From Isoetes taiwanensis (taxonomy: Eukaryota > Streptophyta > Lycopodiopsida > Isoetales > Isoetaceae), in assembly GCA_021234155.1 (NCBI GenBank), contig JAJEKV010000032.1, positions 4,841,835-4,905,834 of the forward strand: a stretch of DNA of 64,000 nt. Direction: 5' to 3'. The notes under the pieces are model-generated. The model had not been told where the DNA came from, ran no database searches, and was given only the letters and a program-made list of their open reading frames with translations. Positions 21,972-32,935 of this stretch are shown here, in pieces. Positions within the stretch are counted from its first letter, which is position 1. Each line of letters begins with the position of its first letter. The position numbers and the translations under genes were made by a program.

Positions 21972-22574
21972 TGTGATCCTTCAGAACCCGGTGCCTATGA
22001 TTCTGGATGTAATTGTGGCCTAATGACCATTGCATATAATTATGTAATACAAGCTGATGGCCTAGAACTTGAGAAGGATTACCCATATAAAGGGGTAGAT
22101 GGCCAATGTAAATTTAAGAACAACCACATTGCTACAACAGTGTCAAACTTTTCTACCATATCTCTAGATGAAAAGCAGATTGCTGCTAACCTAGTGAAGC
22201 ATGGTCCTTTGGCAGGTCGGCAGGTAAGCCATGTTCTGAATGCTAACATTTTTTGTTACTATTGTTAGCTATGTGATTATATATTGGCAATGTCTGCAGT
22301 TGGAATAAATGCTGTCTTCATGCAAACATATGTTGGAGGAGTATCTTGTCCATTCATTTGCAGCAAGCGGCGCATTGACCATGGCGTTCTGCTTGTTGGA
22401 TATGGCTCTAAAGGTTTTTCTCCCATTAGACCATCTGACAAGCCTTATTGGATCATCAAGAATTCTTGGGGTCCAGGCTGGGGTGAACAAGACTACTACA
22501 AAATTCGCAGAGGGAAAGCAGAATGTGGATTGAACACTATGGTATCAAGTGTTATGGCTGCTATTCAACCCTGA
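21972..22574 (+). pseudogene. RD19-like cysteine protease, two C-terminal exons
   Basis: Exon 21972-22215 follows the acceptor TTCCTTACAG and encodes CDPSEPGAYDSGCNCGLM and KDYPYKGVDGQCKF, then QIAANLVKHGPLA. The family usually has GCNGGLM, so one Gly is Cys here. The next exon, 22300-22574, resumes VGINAVFMQTYVGG. It holds the catalytic His (IDHGVLLVGYGS) and Asn (YWIIKNSWGPGWGE) and ends in TGA. The intron 22216-22299 joins in frame only from a GTCGGC donor; a stronger GTAAGC seven bases on would break the frame. The active-site Cys exon (QGSCGSCW) was not seen, so the locus as it stands cannot make an active enzyme. RD19 enzymes act in vacuoles and stress responses. Confidence 0.85.
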
Positions 22575-22764
22575 TATCTGTATATTGTAACTTGTCTTAA
22601 CTATTTTTACATGCGTTATGACTACATGGATAAATTCCAAATGTAGCTAGTAGCTTTGTTTATTACAGGCTATTGACGATTACATTACATGCCTCTGTTG
22701 GCTGTGTCTTGCAATGAAGCGGCCTCTGCCATAGCCCAAGAATGTGTCTGCCATAGCCTCAGAG

Positions 22765-23050
22765 GCACAAGATCATGAGATGCCAGTTCCCCATCAAACC
22801 CGTCGCGGCTAAGATGGTACACAGGTCACAGGGCTGCACAGTCAAACATCTATGCTTCAACTCCAGACTCCAGAGGCATGCACATGCACGGAATGGCCTA
22901 CACGACAGTCTCACGAGTGAAAACAATGGCGGGATTTTTCCTAAAGCACCAGCTTACCAACTGGAACTTCACTGTCGACAGCAGAGTTACAACAAGTCAA
23001 AGCCACCATGCACTCCGCAATGCTGCTCGACCACATCTGGACAGACTTCA
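22765..23050 (+). pseudogene. PIF1-like helicase C-terminal fragment
   Basis: Two helicase pieces are readable. AAKMVHRSQGCTV near 22805-22845 matches the AKTIHKSQG-type motif V/Va of PIF1 and Helitron helicases. After a frame change, HGMAYTTVSRVKTMAGFFL near 22880-22940 matches motif VI (YVALSRV), followed by NWNFTVDSRV. Nothing of the ATP-binding N-terminal half is present nearby, and no Rep domain is visible. It may be a Helitron remnant or a piece of a cellular PIF1-like gene. Confidence 0.6.
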
Positions 23051-23104
23051 AGCCTGAGCTTTGCGACATGGTATAGGTATGATTGTGCAAAAATACTCTC
23101 TAGC

Positions 23105-23140
23105 CATGGAGGGCAACCCTCCGTGCGCAGCACCTTGTTT
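23105..23140 (-). repeat. 36-bp dispersed repeat, copy 2, next to a T-run
   Basis: Inverted match to 9811-9846. A run of about 20 T follows at 23138-23157. The core GGAGGGCAACCCTCC can fold on itself. Confidence 0.7.
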
Positions 23141-23159
23141 TTTTTTTTTTTTTTTCTCT

Positions 23160-23515
23160 AAATCTAAAATTGCTGCTAAGGATGAAAAATATAGTAAGTA
23201 GCTCAATAGTGCTTATTAATAGAGTAATTATGCCCAATATGGGGTAATCTTTTATGCATACAAATGCAAATATTTAGCCACCTCAATATATGTTAGGTAT
23301 ATATTGAAATTAATAAAATTGGAGACGTAATGTCTTTTCCCCCTTTTTCTTCGACTGCCATAGTATTTGGAAAAAGGGCAGGAAAGATTTATTACCCAGA
23401 GCTCGTCCCAAGGTAAATCGCAGAAATTTTCTTCCCCTTCTTTCGAGACAAGTAAATCTGCCTTGTAGTATAGAATTAAAGCATTCCCTATTTTCCCGGG
23501 CAAAGCTTAAGACAG
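23160..23515. other. no gene seen
   Basis: AT-rich, with no recognisable motif. Overlapping short frames only. Confidence 0.4.
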
Positions 23516-23845
23516 TTGGTAAGGATGAGCAGAGACTCAAATGATAGTAGTGATTCCTTAAACTCAGAAGAGGCTTGGGCGCTGTCCGGACTGAGAGAGG
23601 AATTAGAGTGGTGTGAAAACTGTGTAAAGTTTGAAGCCCTGAGTATGGATAGACGTGGTAGCGGAAGAGGGTATGAAGCCAAAAGAGGCTATGATGGAAA
23701 TCCGGGATTTGATACCAGAAAAAATAGTGGTTTTAATCGAAAACAAACTGGATATTACAAGGGAGGCAACCAGTTTGAACAAGGGGTTCCAGAAACACAA
23801 ATGGACGATGAATATGGGTCTGAAGAAGACAATACACAGGTATGA
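23516..23845 (+). CDS. hypothetical polar, glycine/arginine-rich frame
   Basis: An open frame of 109 codons starts MSRDSNDSSDSLNSEEAW and continues with Arg/Gly/Tyr-rich low-complexity sequence (RRGSGRGYEAKRGYDGNPGF) and an acidic end (DDEYGSEEDN). The last codons read CAG|GTATGA, a fair splice donor, so it could be an exon, but no partner exon is evident. No family is recognised. The composition is compatible with an RNA-binding tail or with a Gag relic. Confidence 0.25.
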   Translation: MVRMSRDSNDSSDSLNSEEAWALSGLREELEWCENCVKFEALSMDRRGSGRGYEAKRGYDGNPGFDTRKNSGFNRKQTGYYKGGNQFEQGVPETQMDDEYGSEEDNTQV

Positions 23846-25550
23846 CCTTTTTTACAATATAAATTGATTAATCCCGTATGTAATCAAGGGAACTTTGAAC
23901 TGTAAACTGCTCCAAATGTAATGATCCAACCGACAACGGAACTTAAAGCCTGGCAATCGACAGATGTGTGAAGAAACAGGTTAAATGTCATAGGCTGAAA
24001 TACTTCCATAAGATAGTTTTTTGTTAATGGCTTGAGGCATTAGAGAAATGCCTAGATGGCAATAAAGTAATATAACAGTTGTGTTTCAATTTATTTGCTT
24101 TTGTTTTCTTTGCATACTTAAAAGGCTTTTACTAATCAAGGGCAAGGAGGTGCAATGGGTGAAGGGCGATAAGCCAAGAAACCCCTGATGTACCTTTTGG
24201 CCCTGACATTATTACCAAGTCTATTGCTAATATTTGTCTGATTGGCTGCAGGTACGTGGGGTTTCTTCTTTCATTGCTCTTCTTGCTGTTATGAGGTGTT
24301 TTGGCCAATAGGATGTGAGTTACAAAGGAAATACTGGATACATGACTGGACGGAAATTTCTACATAGGAAAGCTTATATGTACAAATTGACAAGTGATAT
24401 GACAGATGACATAAACAGGCCTTTCTCTTGCTATTTCAAATTTTGAAGGCAAAAGGTATCTCTGTTTTAAACTCAATTTTGTGGCAGAAAGACTAAGGAT
24501 AGCTGATATCCAGGAGTTTATGGAGGCTTAAATAGCTTTAATTATGAAAGCACAGAATTCGGATTCTTAGGGTGTGGTCTCCTTAAGTGACTTACTATGT
24601 TAATGCACACCATGTTCTAGTAATGGAGTATGCAAAAAGTATGTTTAACCAAACATATGTCTGTGATAAATATGATGCAGAAAATATATGGGGTCTCCAT
24701 TCCTAAATTGAGTTATTTTCCTTAAAAGATATGCATGTAAATCTAAAAGATTTGGACTGCATGCCATGCAAAAAGATATAACCAGTAGTGTCCTTTTAGA
24801 AGTAAAGGCTATTTCAGGGGTAAGCATGCACAAGACATGCAAAAAGTATACTTGCAAAAAGCGGATTTAGGGAAATGGTTATAAAAAAGCATAGTTAAAT
24901 ATATGACTAAGATATAGTATTTAAGAAAGGCATATGTAACTTGATTACCACAGGTTAGATGTTTCACATATAAAGATGCTCGGTTATATTGTGAAATGAT
25001 AAGACTATCAAGGGATTGACTGCGATAGTCTGAAGGGCTAGTAGGATGGTTGGTCTGGACTAGCTCGGTCAGGGTTTTTTTTTTTTTAATAGTAAAAAAA
25101 ATACAGAACTTTAAAGTCTGTTACATCTCAAGTACAATGCAAGATCTAATGTAGATGGAAGCAGGAGGAGCTGCTCTAGATGACATGACCTTTTGATTTT
25201 TGTAGGTTCAACGACGTTCGTATGCAAAACTAGATATTTTCTCTCAAACGGTGGCAAAAGGCAATGAGAGATGATAAGTGTTGAAAGCATGACCCACATT
25301 ATGGACATTACGGTACAACCAAACACTAAATGAGCTATATTAGTACAAAGCAACTAAACACTAAACGAGTCATGAAGAAAGCAGCATTGCAAGAAATTTT
25401 GTTACCAATTCTTTTGCATAAAGACCTAGCAGGGGTCCCATCCTTTGTGTTCACGGCTCCTCTAGGATTTGTGCTGCGATCTTCTGCTGGGATCTTCGAG
25501 AAATGTTTGCTTGAAATACTTGAATTAATATAAATTTTTTGCTTGAGCAA
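23846..25550. other. no gene seen
   Basis: AT-rich intergenic sequence. A T-run at about 25075-25088 is followed by a short near-palindrome, ACAGAACTTTAAAGTCTGT, near 25104. No coding region is supported. Confidence 0.45.
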
Positions 25551-25720
25551 CAGTTTTTTCCCAGGTGGTTTTTAATCTGGGCCATGGTGATTATGGTTTG
25601 TTCTGTGGGCTTCGGTCCTTGTTCTGGTTAGGGATTTCGGTCCCGTTTTGTACTTGTGGTCCCATAACCCGATTGGGTTCCGTGGACATTAAAAGTTTCT
25701 TCCTTCCTTCCTTCCTTCCT
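25551..25720 (+). repeat. LINE-like 3' tail ending in a (TTCC)n microsatellite
   Basis: A G/T-rich untranslated-like stretch with repeated TTCGGTCC words runs into ATTAAAAGTTTC and then five TTCC units at about 25690-25711. Such ends are seen on plant LINEs. No RT precedes it here, so this is a tentative call. Confidence 0.35.
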
Positions 25721-26880
25721 TTCTAGTAGTTTTATAAATCAAACGCTTTTTGTACTTATTTGCAATTTATAATATTATAGAATAAATCAATGATTTAATA
25801 AATAATGCAAGTCATGTACAAAATGATACTGGAGGTGAGCTGTTGACATTATGTGTGACTTGATACTATGATTGACTCTATAAGTTTAGGGATAAGATAA
25901 AATTGGCCTTATAGATGGTATTATAGGTGGTGGAACATGTGAAATTATATTTGATACAATTACGGCCTAACTTCTAATAGTACGTGCCATTATACTTGAC
26001 GTTAATTTTGATACAATCATAACTTCTACGTGGTATTATAGGTGGCATTGTCAATGATGCTACATTTGATACTAATCATGATAGAAATGATGATACAAAG
26101 GATGACGCTCGTGTTGACATTATGAGTCATTTAATTATAGCAATACAAGTGATGCTATAGTCGACACTATTGTAGCGCTCGTGGTGACATTATAAATAAT
26201 TTAATTATAGCAATACATGTGGTTCTATAGCTGACACTATTATAGCACCATAAGGACAGAATACATGATATTATAACTGCAGCTATAGATGATGCTACAA
26301 ATGATACTATTATGCCACTACAATGTTATAGAATATGATACTACAACTGTTGTTATTGGTGATGCTACAAGTGACGATATGAATGACGCGATTTCATCAA
26401 CAGCTACTGTCACTTATTGTATCAAAATGTACAAAATTTGAAAGTGTGATTTTAAACAATTAAATGATGAAACTAGTGACTTAGATTGCTTATTCTCTTG
26501 TAGTGACACTCCTGAGCTTGCATAAGTGGTGTGGCCCACTGCACGAGGTGCATCATCTGGTTGTGCATCTCATATCTTCCTCTTCATTAGGTTCCCTGCC
26601 AAACAAATTCCTGGGTTGCCAATTGGTTTGTCGGCCTTGGTTCTCCTGGACTTGTGAGGCAGAGCTGAAGTCTCTAGCTGCAAGTATTAGTCACACACAC
26701 TCGTTATTCAAAGTTATATGTTATTATGATGCTTCTATGTTGATTTACTTCAATCATAAAAGAAATCAGGATAGGACTCAATCGCAAGGTTACAATATAT
26801 AAAGATGTCATAGTTATACAATTTCAAACTTCAAAATTCTAATAATAATAGTAATACATTGGAAGTTTAAACATTTAAAT
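25721..26880. repeat. AT-rich block of degenerate short repeats
   Basis: Variants of GATGATACTA, GACACTATTATAGC and TATAGGTGG recur across the block. The clearest unit is 70 bp: 26107-26176 (GCTCGTGTTGACATTAT) and 26177-26246 (GCTCGTGGTGACATTAT), similar along their length with a few changes. No gene is seen. Confidence 0.6.
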
Positions 26881-26902
26881 TTATCACATTGTAGAAAAGG
26901 GG

Positions 26903-28412
26903 CTAATCCCGAGGACTGCGCTTCGACTTGAAAAAGTTCTTGGCGTCCTTGAGCCAAAGGCCCTTGCCAATATTATGCAAAGTGTTTCGTGGCGATCCTC
27001 CCTCTAGCACTCGAGCCATCTCGGGGGCTGGGAGTTGGGGTGTCGTGGTTGCCACTGCTATCAATGATGCATCTCGTAGATGCCCTCGTGCAAAATCCAA
27101 GCTGTAGAGTGCCACTGATCTCTTGAAGAGAATGACATGATCAGTATTTTCCCTCATCATGGCATGCTGGCCGAACCCTGTGAGTGCAACGAGGAGTGTC
27201 GCTGCTTCTTCTCCTCTTGGGCTGAAATGCCTGTGAAATACTATCATCTGACCCTGGCTTAGGACCGAAAGGTAGTAACGAAGGGCCTTCTCCCTTTGAG
27301 GTTCCACCTTAGCTTTGCCTGCCCCTGCACCTTTCCTCCCTGTCGTGCTGCCGTAGACATCTATTGCCAAGAGGTCGTCATAATCCCTTGACATCCAGGT
27401 TGATGTGAGATATCTCCCGTATACTGCTTGAACGGAGGGAGCGACTCGTATTTGGGCCTTTGCCCATTTGTATAGGGTGCTCTAGATTGCCTGAAACTCT
27501 TCTTCCTGAATGATTGGTTGGTGTTGCTGATAGACATGTCTTATGTGCTCATATGCTGCCACATCTGACGTTATCTCCTCGGCATAGGAGTGTCGTTCGA
27601 CTTCTCGAGGAATTTCCTAATATGAGTAGTCGACGAGGTCTTGTTGCTGTCCTTCTGCAATCAGCCCTAAGAGCTCATCAATTCTTAGCCCTTCCTCCAA
27701 GCAATATGGTACCTGAAAGACGTCATTGGCAAAGAGATACTCCTCCCCTTCGATAACCACTAGAGACAAGGCAGTAATGCTTACCAGTGGTTCTGTGGCT
27801 CTTCTCAAATCTTCATCATGCCTCTCAAGTTGCCTTCTCACTCTCTCCGCTAGCCTGCCCTCCTCTTCCTCGTCTTGCTCCCGCACTTCTTAATAGTCTC
27901 CCTCTAGCTGAGGCGCTCCCAATGAAGTACCGTGATAGACATATTCAGTGGAGTCGAGCTCTTGGATGAAGTGTTGATTCACCTTTGTGTTCAAGGGTGC
28001 TAGGTCCAAAGGTTGTATGGAAGGTTCTCCCACTTTGTTGATGGCCTTGAAGTGCATGAATGTTGCCAAGGCTACATTGCGATGATATGTATCTATGCCT
28101 GTGGGCTTTGCAGCTCATATAATCTGGCGTGTTCCTCGTCCGATCCCAAATCTGATTCTTGACTCTTGCACACCCATCCAAGACTTGATCGAGTGACTCT
28201 AAGGAACCATTTCCCTTCCCTTGGCGAAGGCTAACTTTCTAAGATAGGCTTTGCTGGTCATATTTAGATATAATGTCAATGTAAAAGGGTGTCCTCATCA
28301 AAGTTGCATGAAGGTCAAAGAGGTGGTCGAACACTTGGAATGCCTTCTCAATCGGCACCTCACTGATATGATTGGTGCCGTTGTACCATTCGATGAAGTT
28401 GGTCGGGGCCAT
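26903..28412 (-). pseudogene. unrecognised ORF of about 500 codons with five in-frame stops and one frameshift
   Basis: The start ATG at 28412 has a good context (TTCAATGGCC) and lies about 110 bp after a TATA box. The frame shifts once near 28250. From there to 26903 a single frame stays aligned through five stops at 28199-28201 (TAG), 28115-28117 (TGA), 27890-27892 (TAA), 27617-27619 (TAG) and 27482-27484 (TAG). The product would be largely helical, with an acidic Glu-rich stretch (QDEEEEGRLAERVRRQLERH, about 27875-27815) and a basic C-terminus (KDAKNFFKSKRSPRD). I recognise no domain. The length, helical make-up and basic tail would suit a nucleic-acid-binding shell protein, but this is speculation. 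All five stops can arise from Gln or Arg codons by one C-to-T change. Confidence 0.5.
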
Positions 28413-28516
28413 TGAACAGAGACTGGGGTAGAAAATAGTTTGGGAAGGTTGCAAAAGAGTTGGAAAATCGTCTAAGCAAGGTAAGAGCAAGTTTGGTGAA
28501 GAAAAAGAGTCAAATG

Positions 28517-28527
28517 GTGTCCCCTTA
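28517..28527 (-). promoter_or_regulatory. TATA box upstream of the unrecognised ORF
   Basis: The minus strand reads CCTATATAAGG here, followed by about 100 bp of pyrimidine-rich leader and the ATG at 28412. Spacing suits a start site about 30 bp downstream. Confidence 0.6.
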
Positions 28528-28619
28528 TATAGGCCAGGGTTGTCTAGGTTTCCGTGCCAGAACTGCCTGCTTGAAAAATCCACTGTTCTGGAGTTATAAT
28601 CGACTAATTTGACCAATTT

Positions 28620-29440
28620 GGAGTGCTAGTCTAGCTAAAACAAGGCAAAAAACACAGTGGAGTGGTTTATTAGGCGATTTTTGGACAGTTTTGGGTCAAA
28701 CTTGGTCAAACCGGGTTACTCCACGCGAAAGGGATTTCCGAGACTCTCGGAAGGGAGTTTGGTGCAGAGTGACCCAGGTGGGTCTATTTTGGCTGAATTT
28801 TAACCTTTTTGAGTGATTTGAAGTGCTAGATGCAAATTGGACTCGATTCTAACCTATTTACCAACTTATTTCACCTTAATTTGACACTTTTAAGTACAAA
28901 TTTGGGCAAACTGGTTTACTCTGTACGAAAGGGGTTTTAGAGACTCTCGGAAGGGCTAGGGTTTTCGATAACGCCCTCAGGCCAGGGCGTTATCTACACC
29001 ATCACAAGGTGGCTTTTTTCCTTAGCTATTGGATTCCTCATCTCATGGAGAATCCAATGGTGCCACATTTGTTCAATGCCAGAATTTTGGTATGTGGTTC
29101 GTCTGACTGCACCCCTCGCCATTTTGGCCATGCCTCAATTTTTTTTTCCGGTAATGCCCTCGGGCCCGGGCGTTATCTACAGCATCACAAGGTGCTTTTT
29201 TTTCCTTAGGCTATTGGATTCCTAGTCTCATGGAGGAATTCAATGGTGCCACATTTGCCAATTCCAGAATTTGGATATGTGGTTCGTGTGGGCCCTTTAG
29301 TGCACGAAAGAAGGCAACCATACCCTAGTGTGTTGTTAATTGAAGAGTTTAATTCGCAAACAAAATGACCTCGGGCACAAAGCGTGTCCTAAAAGTAAGT
29401 ATGCATTTACATCCAGACCTAGGCTAGAATGGATTTAGAG
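28620..29440. repeat. direct repeats with GC-rich hairpins between the ORF and VDAC
   Basis: Two related blocks of about 140 bp (28967-29104 and 29149-29290) share CGTTATCTACA, CATCACAAGGTG, CTATTGGATTCC and ATGGTGCCACATTTG. Each starts with a hairpin: GATAACGCCCT-CAGGCC-AGGGCGTTATC in the first is perfect over 11 bp. Further upstream, GAGACTCTCGGAAGGG occurs at about 28740 and 28940 with similar flanks. No gene is seen here. It may be the VDAC upstream region overlain by local duplications. Confidence 0.65.
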
Positions 29441-29750
29441 CACTGAAATTATTCACATAGGTATCGTCTTCTTCTTCTCTGCGGCGCTCCGACGAAGTTC
29501 CTGTGAGTCCTAGCATTTCTTTCCATCCGTTTATCTATCCGCACAGAACTGTTAGTTGATGCTCCTTACCATTGCACGTATTTCTCCAGCTGAAATACGA
29601 TGACCCAGATTATCTTTTTGAGTTTATAGGCCGGCTTATGTGGTTTTCTTAAGTTTTATAGCTCTTGCATTTGGTTTTCCGTTGTTTGAAGACTTCTCCT
29701 ATCTGTTCTAATTTGCTTTCTTTTTGTTGTAGCTGTAGCTGAATATCAAA

Positions 29751-31150
29751 ATGGTTAAGGGACCTGGGCTTTTCTCTGAGATTGGGAAACTCACAAAAGG
29801 TATGCCCTATGAGCCTTAGCATGCGTCTTTGTTTTATGTTTGCGTAGTTTTATATGCTCCAATAAATATTATGTGGTTGAATGGGAGAATTTTTGCCTCC
29901 CTTGAGATGCTGATTACAACAAACACTTCCATTTCGTCCAGACCTTCTTACCAAGGATTATATATCGGACCAGAAAGTCACAATCACAACTACCACAGGG
30001 ACAGGATTGGTACGAATTAAACTTAATTTGTGTTTTTTTTTTGTGTTTCTGATTGCTTTGCAAAAAACCTGCAGGTATTCACATCTTCTGGAACCAAAAA
30101 AGGTGAACTGTTTGCTGGAGACGTTACCACACAGTTCAAGAACAACAATGTCACATATGATGTTAAAGTTGATACGAATTCAAATGTATGATTGCCTTCT
30201 TCTTTCATGTGGCAATTTTCATAACGTGAACAGCATCATCTTTTCTACTGATGTTTCTTGCTATTTGCATATTTTGGTTATTTTTGTATCTTGAGAACTG
30301 CTTCATTTCCATACTGACATCCTCTACCCTGTAGATCCATACTACAGTGACTGCCAATTATGAACCTCAGGGATTGAAGGCTATTTTTAAATTTACAATA
30401 CCAGATCAAAATTCTGGCAAGGTATATCCGACTGCATAATTTGAAGATTTGATTTATTGGCACTACTAAAAAGCTCATTGGATGTTGTAATAGATGCTTT
30501 GATAAAGTGTAATTTGTCTTCTGACACTGTTTTACTTTTCATACAACAGGCTGAACTGCAATACCTACACGATTATGCTGGTGTCACTGCTTCTATTGGT
30601 CTTACATCCACACCTGTTGTGGAAGTGACAACTGCTCTTGGACACGACGGCATATCTATAGGTGGTGAGACAGTCTATGACACTGCATCTGGAGCTTTTC
30701 AAAAATACAATGCAGGCATTGGGCTTACAAAACCAGATTTTAGCGCTGCTATTCTGCTGTATGAATTTATTTCTGTATCTATTTTTCTCCTATCAGGTAG
30801 CTAGTGGGGTCAGCAACTCATATGTGATTTGTGTACTTTTCAGAACTGATAAAGGTGATACTTTGAAGGCCTCTTATTCCCATTACGTAAGTTCCTATAC
30901 AAGCACCTCTGTGGGTGCAGAGGTTGCTCATAAGTTCTCAACCAATGAAAACACATTTACTATTGGAGGCTTGCATAAGCTTGATCCTTTAACGACCGTG
31001 AAGGCTCGTGCTGATAACCATGGAAAAGTCGCAGCCCTTCTTCAGCATGAGTGGCGACCAAAGTCACTGATCACATTTTCGGGTGAAGTTGATACCAAAG
31101 CATTGGAGAAGTCTGCAAAGGTTGGCCTGGCACTGGCATTGAAGCCTTGA
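29751..31150 (+). CDS. VDAC: voltage-dependent anion channel (mitochondrial outer-membrane porin)
   Basis: Six exons join in frame to 276 residues, the normal size of plant VDAC: 29751-29799, 29942-30009, 30075-30185, 30335-30421, 30550-30758 and 30844-31150. All introns are GT-AG. The protein starts MVKGPGLFSEIGKLTKDLL, the N-terminal helix that lies in the pore. It continues with alternating short strands (DQKVTITTTTGTGL, TTVTANYEPQGLKA) of a 19-strand barrel and ends GLALALKP. The GLK triplet (PQGLKA) seen in nucleotide-binding VDACs is present. It carries ATP, ADP and small anions across the outer mitochondrial membrane. There is no stop, frameshift or lost splice site. An extra non-coding first exon near 29470-29500, ending CCT|GTGAGT, with acceptor TTGTAG before the start, is likely. 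Confidence 0.97.
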
Positions 31151-32740
31151 AGGACAAGTTTTTTTTTGGCATACTTGACATTTTTTTGTTTCTTGATTGA
31201 GGAAAAGAGCAAAATTAAGGTTGGAATTCTACATACTCATTTGGGCTACAGCTTTACAACTTTTTGGATGTCAGCTGTTAAAAGTGAGTTGCAATGGCTA
31301 TTCGAACTTGATATGTTGCATCAATAACTGCAACTGCGAGAGGGGTTAACCTCTATTTTTGAGAATGGGAATTTGCTGCAATAATTTCCTTTATATACTT
31401 TGTCACCTTGCTCTTACAGAGGAAAGTTTATACAAAGCGTATTGAAGGATTTAAGTCCAAAGTTCTCGAGTATTCCATGTGTAGTCTCTAGCTTGCATGT
31501 TTAGCAAATTCGGGTTGGTTGTCCCATTTAGTAAACACGCATTTTGTAAGGCGCTAGAATCTGTATACTCCTTGTGACCACGAATTAGTCTATGCACTTT
31601 TCTCCAGGGATTCTTGTTAATGTTTCTTTCTCTACGGAGGCAACAAGCCGATGTTATCCGGTTTTTCATTCAACTCTGAAGCACGATGTTATCCGGTTTG
31701 AGTTCATTCAATTCTGACGCCACATTTTGCGTTTTGCAATTATGTGGTGGCAAAAATACTGGGATAATGAGCAAGTGCCCTCCATGGACCGTCAATCCGT
31801 GATAATTTCACAATTCTTTAAATCGATTGAATATAAAGAAGCCATCTAAACAAGATGGGGCAAAGCAAATCGAGCACACACATTATCTAAAAAGATTTAA
31901 AGCATGTTACGATGTTGGCAACAAAGGACATGCATAACAATGGAAGTATAGCATGATTAATAGGGTTGCCTAACCCGAGGTGCACACTTTGCTGCAATTC
32001 TAGCTATGCCATGTGTCCTACCACGTCAGCTTAATTGCATCTCAACCATTAGATCTCCTAATTCTTGAATCCACAACTAGAAAAAATAAAAAAACCTATG
32101 GAAAATAAGGTACTAAGCTTTTCAGCTATGGCGTTGTCCTCCGGCGTCTAAGTAGATGGGCCCGACATTGCCCATTTATTTCCTGAACCTTGACATAAGC
32201 CCAATATTTGGACGATTTTCCTCCCCATTGCCTAGTCTCATTTTGTTTTAAATCTTCTGCGCTGTTGAAGCTATGGTTCCTTTAATAGAATTGTCGGATT
32301 TTCTAGGATTTAACAAGAATTGGTAATGGATGCAGGAGGATCAAGTCATAGACATGAAGAGCAGATTGGCCATCAGTGTCGTATACCTTCCTTGAAGGAT
32401 CTGGTCGTCACTACAAACAGCTTCAGATGGATCGTGGTAGGCTTTCTGCTTCTACCTATATGTTTTTCTTCAAATTTCTGTTTGCTTGGTAGTTTTCTGA
32501 ATCATACGTTTAATTGAATGGCAGGCACCATAGTGAAGCTTTCTCACTTTTCATTTCATATTTTTGCTTTCCGAACATTGTCTTAGAAGGTGCCTATATT
32601 TCTTATCGCAGTGTAGCACATGGAAGGCGAGATGATGATTCATTCTATGTGCGAAGGTGATGCTTTCAGAATTGAGGGTTACAATCACATCTTCTTAAAT
32701 CTTCATTTCCTTCTTGAATCCCATAAGAACACTTATGTTC
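31151..32740. other. no gene seen; VDAC 3' flank and intergenic
   Basis: The first few hundred bases probably hold the VDAC 3' untranslated region. The phrase GATGTTATCCGGTTT occurs twice near 31652 and 31686. No recognisable coding sequence. Confidence 0.5.
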
Positions 32741-32935
32741 TTATTATTTTGTGCTTGCAATCCGGCGCTAGGTCCTCCATTTCATGTGTTGGTAGATACG
32801 AACTTCATCAGCTTTTCTATCCAAAATAAGGTACGTTACATTTTCTCTTCCAAATTCGATCCTGAAGCTTGTGGATTGAGTCATGTGCATTTCTGTCTGC
32901 AATTGGACTTAGAAAAGACAATGATTTCTGTCTAG
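32741..32935 (+). pseudogene. FCF1: FCF1 (PIN-domain rRNA-processing protein) fragment
   Basis: The exon reads NPALGPPFHVLVDTNFISFS followed by IQNK, almost the highly conserved FCF1 PIN-domain start (ALGPPYRVLVDTNFINFSIQNK in the family). It ends at a good donor AAG|GTACGT (32831). The next exon starts TTGGACTTAGAAAAG (LDLEK) at 32903, as expected, but the bases before it read GCAA in place of GCAG, so the acceptor is lost. The frame stops eight codons later. Upstream exons were not found. FCF1 acts in early 18S rRNA cleavage in the nucleolus. Retained intron position shows this is a DNA-level copy and not a retrocopy. Confidence 0.75.

Noticed and set aside
23105-23160. Helitron 3' terminus (hairpin plus CTAG)
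   Set aside because: The CTAG is followed by A and not T, the orientation is opposite to the helicase piece, and the second copy at 9811 lacks CTAG.
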